Positions 32,604 through 34,180 of a DNA stretch of 34,180 nt are shown in pieces. The position numbers and the translations under genes were made by a program. Positions within the stretch are counted from its first letter, which is position 1; every line of letters starts with the position of its first letter. This DNA comes from Clostridiales bacterium. GTDB taxonomy: Bacteria; Bacillota; Clostridia; Saccharofermentanales; Saccharofermentanaceae. Location: contig JAFZPX010000021.1 in NCBI GenBank assembly GCA_017552455.1, forward strand, positions 1 through 34,180, in the 5' to 3' direction. The notes below the pieces were generated by a model. The model made no database searches. It saw nothing but the letters and a program-made list of their open reading frames with translations, and was not told the DNA's origin.

Positions 32604-33935
32604 ATGTCCGATAAAGATAACAATATATTCGACCTCGAAGGAGATGCGCTCGACGAAGCTTTGATGGCTGCGATCGAGGAGACCGATGAAGAGGAACGCC
32701 TGGCGCGTGAGCTGAAGGCGCAGGAGAATCAGGAGCGTGCAGAGCAGGCCCGCATAACTGCTATCGAGCAGGAAGAGCGAAAGGCGAAGATAGATAATCT
32801 TCGTAAGAGTCTTCCCAACGAAGGCAGAAGATACTTCCTCATGGTGGAAGAGGCCCAGTGCGATGAGGCTAAGAAGGAAGCGTATGTAACCGGACTTGTA
32901 TACGGTAACTGCAAGAAGAATGACGATGTCTTCCTCTTTAGAAACGACGGCAGAGCGCTGGCTACCAAGATCTTAGCTATAGAAGAGTTTAACGGTCAGG
33001 TGTTTGAGCCTGTCGAGGAAGTCTCACAGAAGAAGGCGAGACTTACGATCGTTATTGATTACGAGAAGACCGGTTTTACGAAGGAGAATGCTGTTCCGAA
33101 GTATTCTGTAGTTACAACTGTCAGACCTCCTGTTAAGGGCGCTGACGGCAAGACGGCTATAGAGAATCCTTCTTTGTCCGGCCTTATGTTCAGATATCCC
33201 GAGTTCAATAAGGATAAGGAGTACCTGAACCACCTTACGGATAATATCGTGAACGGCAGATTCCTTATCCCGGCAATGAATGCGGGTGAAGGAAGTGATG
33301 CTTCCGGAAAGAAGAAGCTGCAGCTTATCATGTTTACGAAGAAGGAGGATCCTAATAAGAGGATACTTCCCCTGTTTACTGATCTTCAGGCTCTCTATCT
33401 GTGGAGAAAGATCTTTGAAGGCGATCAGAAGCCGACGGTAGTTGTTATGAATTTCCTAGAGGCTGCCAAGTTTATCGAGAAGGACGGATTTGACATCGCG
33501 ATCAATCCTTCAGGTCCTGTATCGGTAGGTCTTCCTTCCAAGGCAGCTCAGAGCATTGCCGAGATCGCAAGAAAGCATATCGCCGGACGCAATGTAAACA
33601 AAGAGGTTATCAATGACGGTTCCAAGGTAATCGTCGGCGAGCCTAAGCCCTCCGATGAGACTGCCGATATTAAGGATGCGATATCAGCTTTCTGCAGTGG
33701 CAATCCTGATATTAAGAAAGCGGGTCTGCTGTACCTCATAAGGAACGGTCAGACAAGTTATCTCATTATTCTGGATGCACCAAAGTCATCACAGCAGGAG
33801 GTGTTTTCCGGTGTCCTTAACGCGGTAAGGCCCCACCTTAAGTCCATAAAGAAGGTGGATATGTCGCTTCTGTCGGAGGCGCCTTTCGCGAACGATTATT
33901 ATTCCAGGAAGCCTTGGGACTATAAGCGTGTATAA
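32604..33935 (+). CDS. SseB-like protein with N-terminal charged coil and beta-barrel segment
   Basis: 443 residues from ATG 32604 (GGAGGG eight bases upstream); an ATG at 32580 lacks an RBS. Residues about 15-70 are a highly charged, Glu-rich coiled segment. Residues about 75-150 (YFLMVEEAQ, VTGLVYGNCKKNDDVFLFR) resemble the EF-Tu domain-2 beta-barrel. Residues about 200-310 look like the SseB N-terminal domain (YLNHLTDNIVNGRFLIPAM, LPLFTDLQALYLW), and the C-terminal 100 residues fit the SseB C-terminal domain (AGLLYLIRNGQTSYLIILD). Function is unknown; in other bacteria SseB affects serine sensitivity. Likely the last gene of the aro transcript. Confidence 0.75.
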   Translation: MSDKDNNIFDLEGDALDEALMAAIEETDEEERLARELKAQENQERAEQARITAIEQEERKAKIDNLRKSLPNEGRRYFLMVEEAQCDEAKKEAYVTGLVYGNCKKNDDVFLFRNDGRALATKILAIEEFNGQVFEPVEEVSQKKARLTIVIDYEKTGFTKENAVPKYSVVTTVRPPVKGADGKTAIENPSLSGLMFRYPEFNKDKEYLNHLTDNIVNGRFLIPAMNAGEGSDASGKKKLQLIMFTKKEDPNKRILPLFTDLQALYLWRKIFEGDQKPTVVVMNFLEAAKFIEKDGFDIAINPSGPVSVGLPSKAAQSIAEIARKHIAGRNVNKEVINDGSKVIVGEPKPSDETADIKDAISAFCSGNPDIKKAGLLYLIRNGQTSYLIILDAPKSSQQEVFSGVLNAVRPHLKSIKKVDMSLLSEAPFANDYYSRKPWDYKRV

Positions 33936-33936
33936 T

Positions 33937-34005
33937 ATGACCGGCGTAATGTTCATCTGTGCTGACCATGGTAATGCAGAGCAGATGATCAACTATGAGA
34001 CATAG
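33937..34005 (+). pseudogene. Remnant of 2,3-bisphosphoglycerate-independent phosphoglycerate mutase
   Basis: A 22-codon frame, ATG to TAG, reading GVMFICADHGNAEQMINYET. This is the metal-binding ADHGNAEQM-x-DYET block of GpmI, normally followed by GEPHTAHT. Neither the upstream 450 residues nor the downstream part is present. It starts one base after the SseB-like stop. Confidence 0.7.
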
Positions 34006-34033
34006 GCTTTAGAATAGTTGGCATGCTTATTCG

Positions 34034-34065
34034 AACTGCGTCCTCCGGGGCGCAGTTTAATGTTT
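34034..34065 (+). terminator. Terminator at the end of the aro transcript
   Basis: Stem AACTGCG (34034-34040)/CGCAGTT (34051-34057), 10-nt loop, then TTTAATGTTTG partly overlapping the stem. No complete T-run, but strongly placed after the last gene. Confidence 0.6.
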
Positions 34066-34150
34066 GTTCACAGAATAGATATCGGTCGTTTATGGGTGGT
34101 TGTTACAATCAGTTGTATCAAGAAAATACACAAAAAGGAATTGACGACAG

Positions 34151-34180
34151 ATGAAGAAGACCGTACGCTCATTAGCAAGC
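34151..34180 (+). CDS. Start of a gene, probable signal peptide (cut by window edge)
   Basis: Ten codons, MKKTVRSLAS, from ATG 34151, with AAAGGA about 12 bases upstream. The basic start suggests a secreted protein or lipoprotein. Nothing more can be said. Confidence 0.4.
   Translation, partial: MKKTVRSLAS

Overview
The window looks like a chromosomal segment of a Gram-positive anaerobe of the class Clostridia (Bacillota). The basis is strong GGAGG-type ribosome binding sites, lipoprotein signal peptides, a Tn916-type integrase/excisionase pair, a clostridial-style aro operon and moderate GC with AT-rich accessory islands. I cannot name the genus from sequence alone.

Region 1 (1-14213) is a cell-surface polymer and phosphonate locus. 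A plus-strand operon (3610-9784) encodes PEP mutase fused to a cytidylyltransferase-type domain, a calcineurin-like phosphoesterase, an extended SDR, an NTP-transferase-like protein, a saccharopine-dehydrogenase-like oxidoreductase and phosphonopyruvate decarboxylase. PEP mutase and the decarboxylase together give phosphonoacetaldehyde, but none of the usual next enzymes (AEP transaminase, Fe-alcohol dehydrogenase) is present. The operon is flanked, in direct orientation, by two copies of a very unusual gene in which a YidC/Oxa1 insertase domain is fused to an alkaline-phosphatase/sulfatase-fold (LtaS-like) domain. One copy runs off the left edge and is translationally coupled to a CDP-glycerol glycerophosphotransferase-like gene; the other lies tail to tail with the decarboxylase gene. 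A GT-C-like multipass protein follows. I read the whole as machinery for a phosphonate- or glycerophosphate-decorated envelope polymer.

Region 2 (14313-20215) is a 5.9-kb integrated element in the 3' end of a tRNA-Ala(CGC) gene. It has 17-bp direct repeats, tandem 11-bp arm-type repeats at both ends, a Tn916-type integrase, an excisionase gene broken by an in-frame TGA, mobC, an oriT-like nest of hairpins, no relaxase, and AT-rich cargo of lipoproteins (two are paralogues). The insertion separated the tRNA from its own terminator.

Region 3 (20298-25232) holds a patatin-like phospholipase divergent from a zinc/manganese ABC importer (binding lipoprotein, ATPase, permease), then a YitT-family membrane protein and a CarD/CdnL-family RNA-polymerase-binding protein.

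Region 4 (25249-34065) is an operon carrying all seven steps of the shikimate pathway plus tyrA: aroF, tyrA, aroB, aroA, aroC, a chorismate mutase-AroE-AroK triple fusion, and aroQ, ending with an SseB-like gene. It is preceded by a 20-residue leader peptide holding six Tyr and three Phe codons, followed by a perfect hairpin-plus-T5 terminator. This is ribosome-mediated attenuation, in a setting where T-boxes are the usual solution. A 22-codon remnant of phosphoglycerate mutase and a terminator follow; a new secreted-protein gene starts at the right edge.
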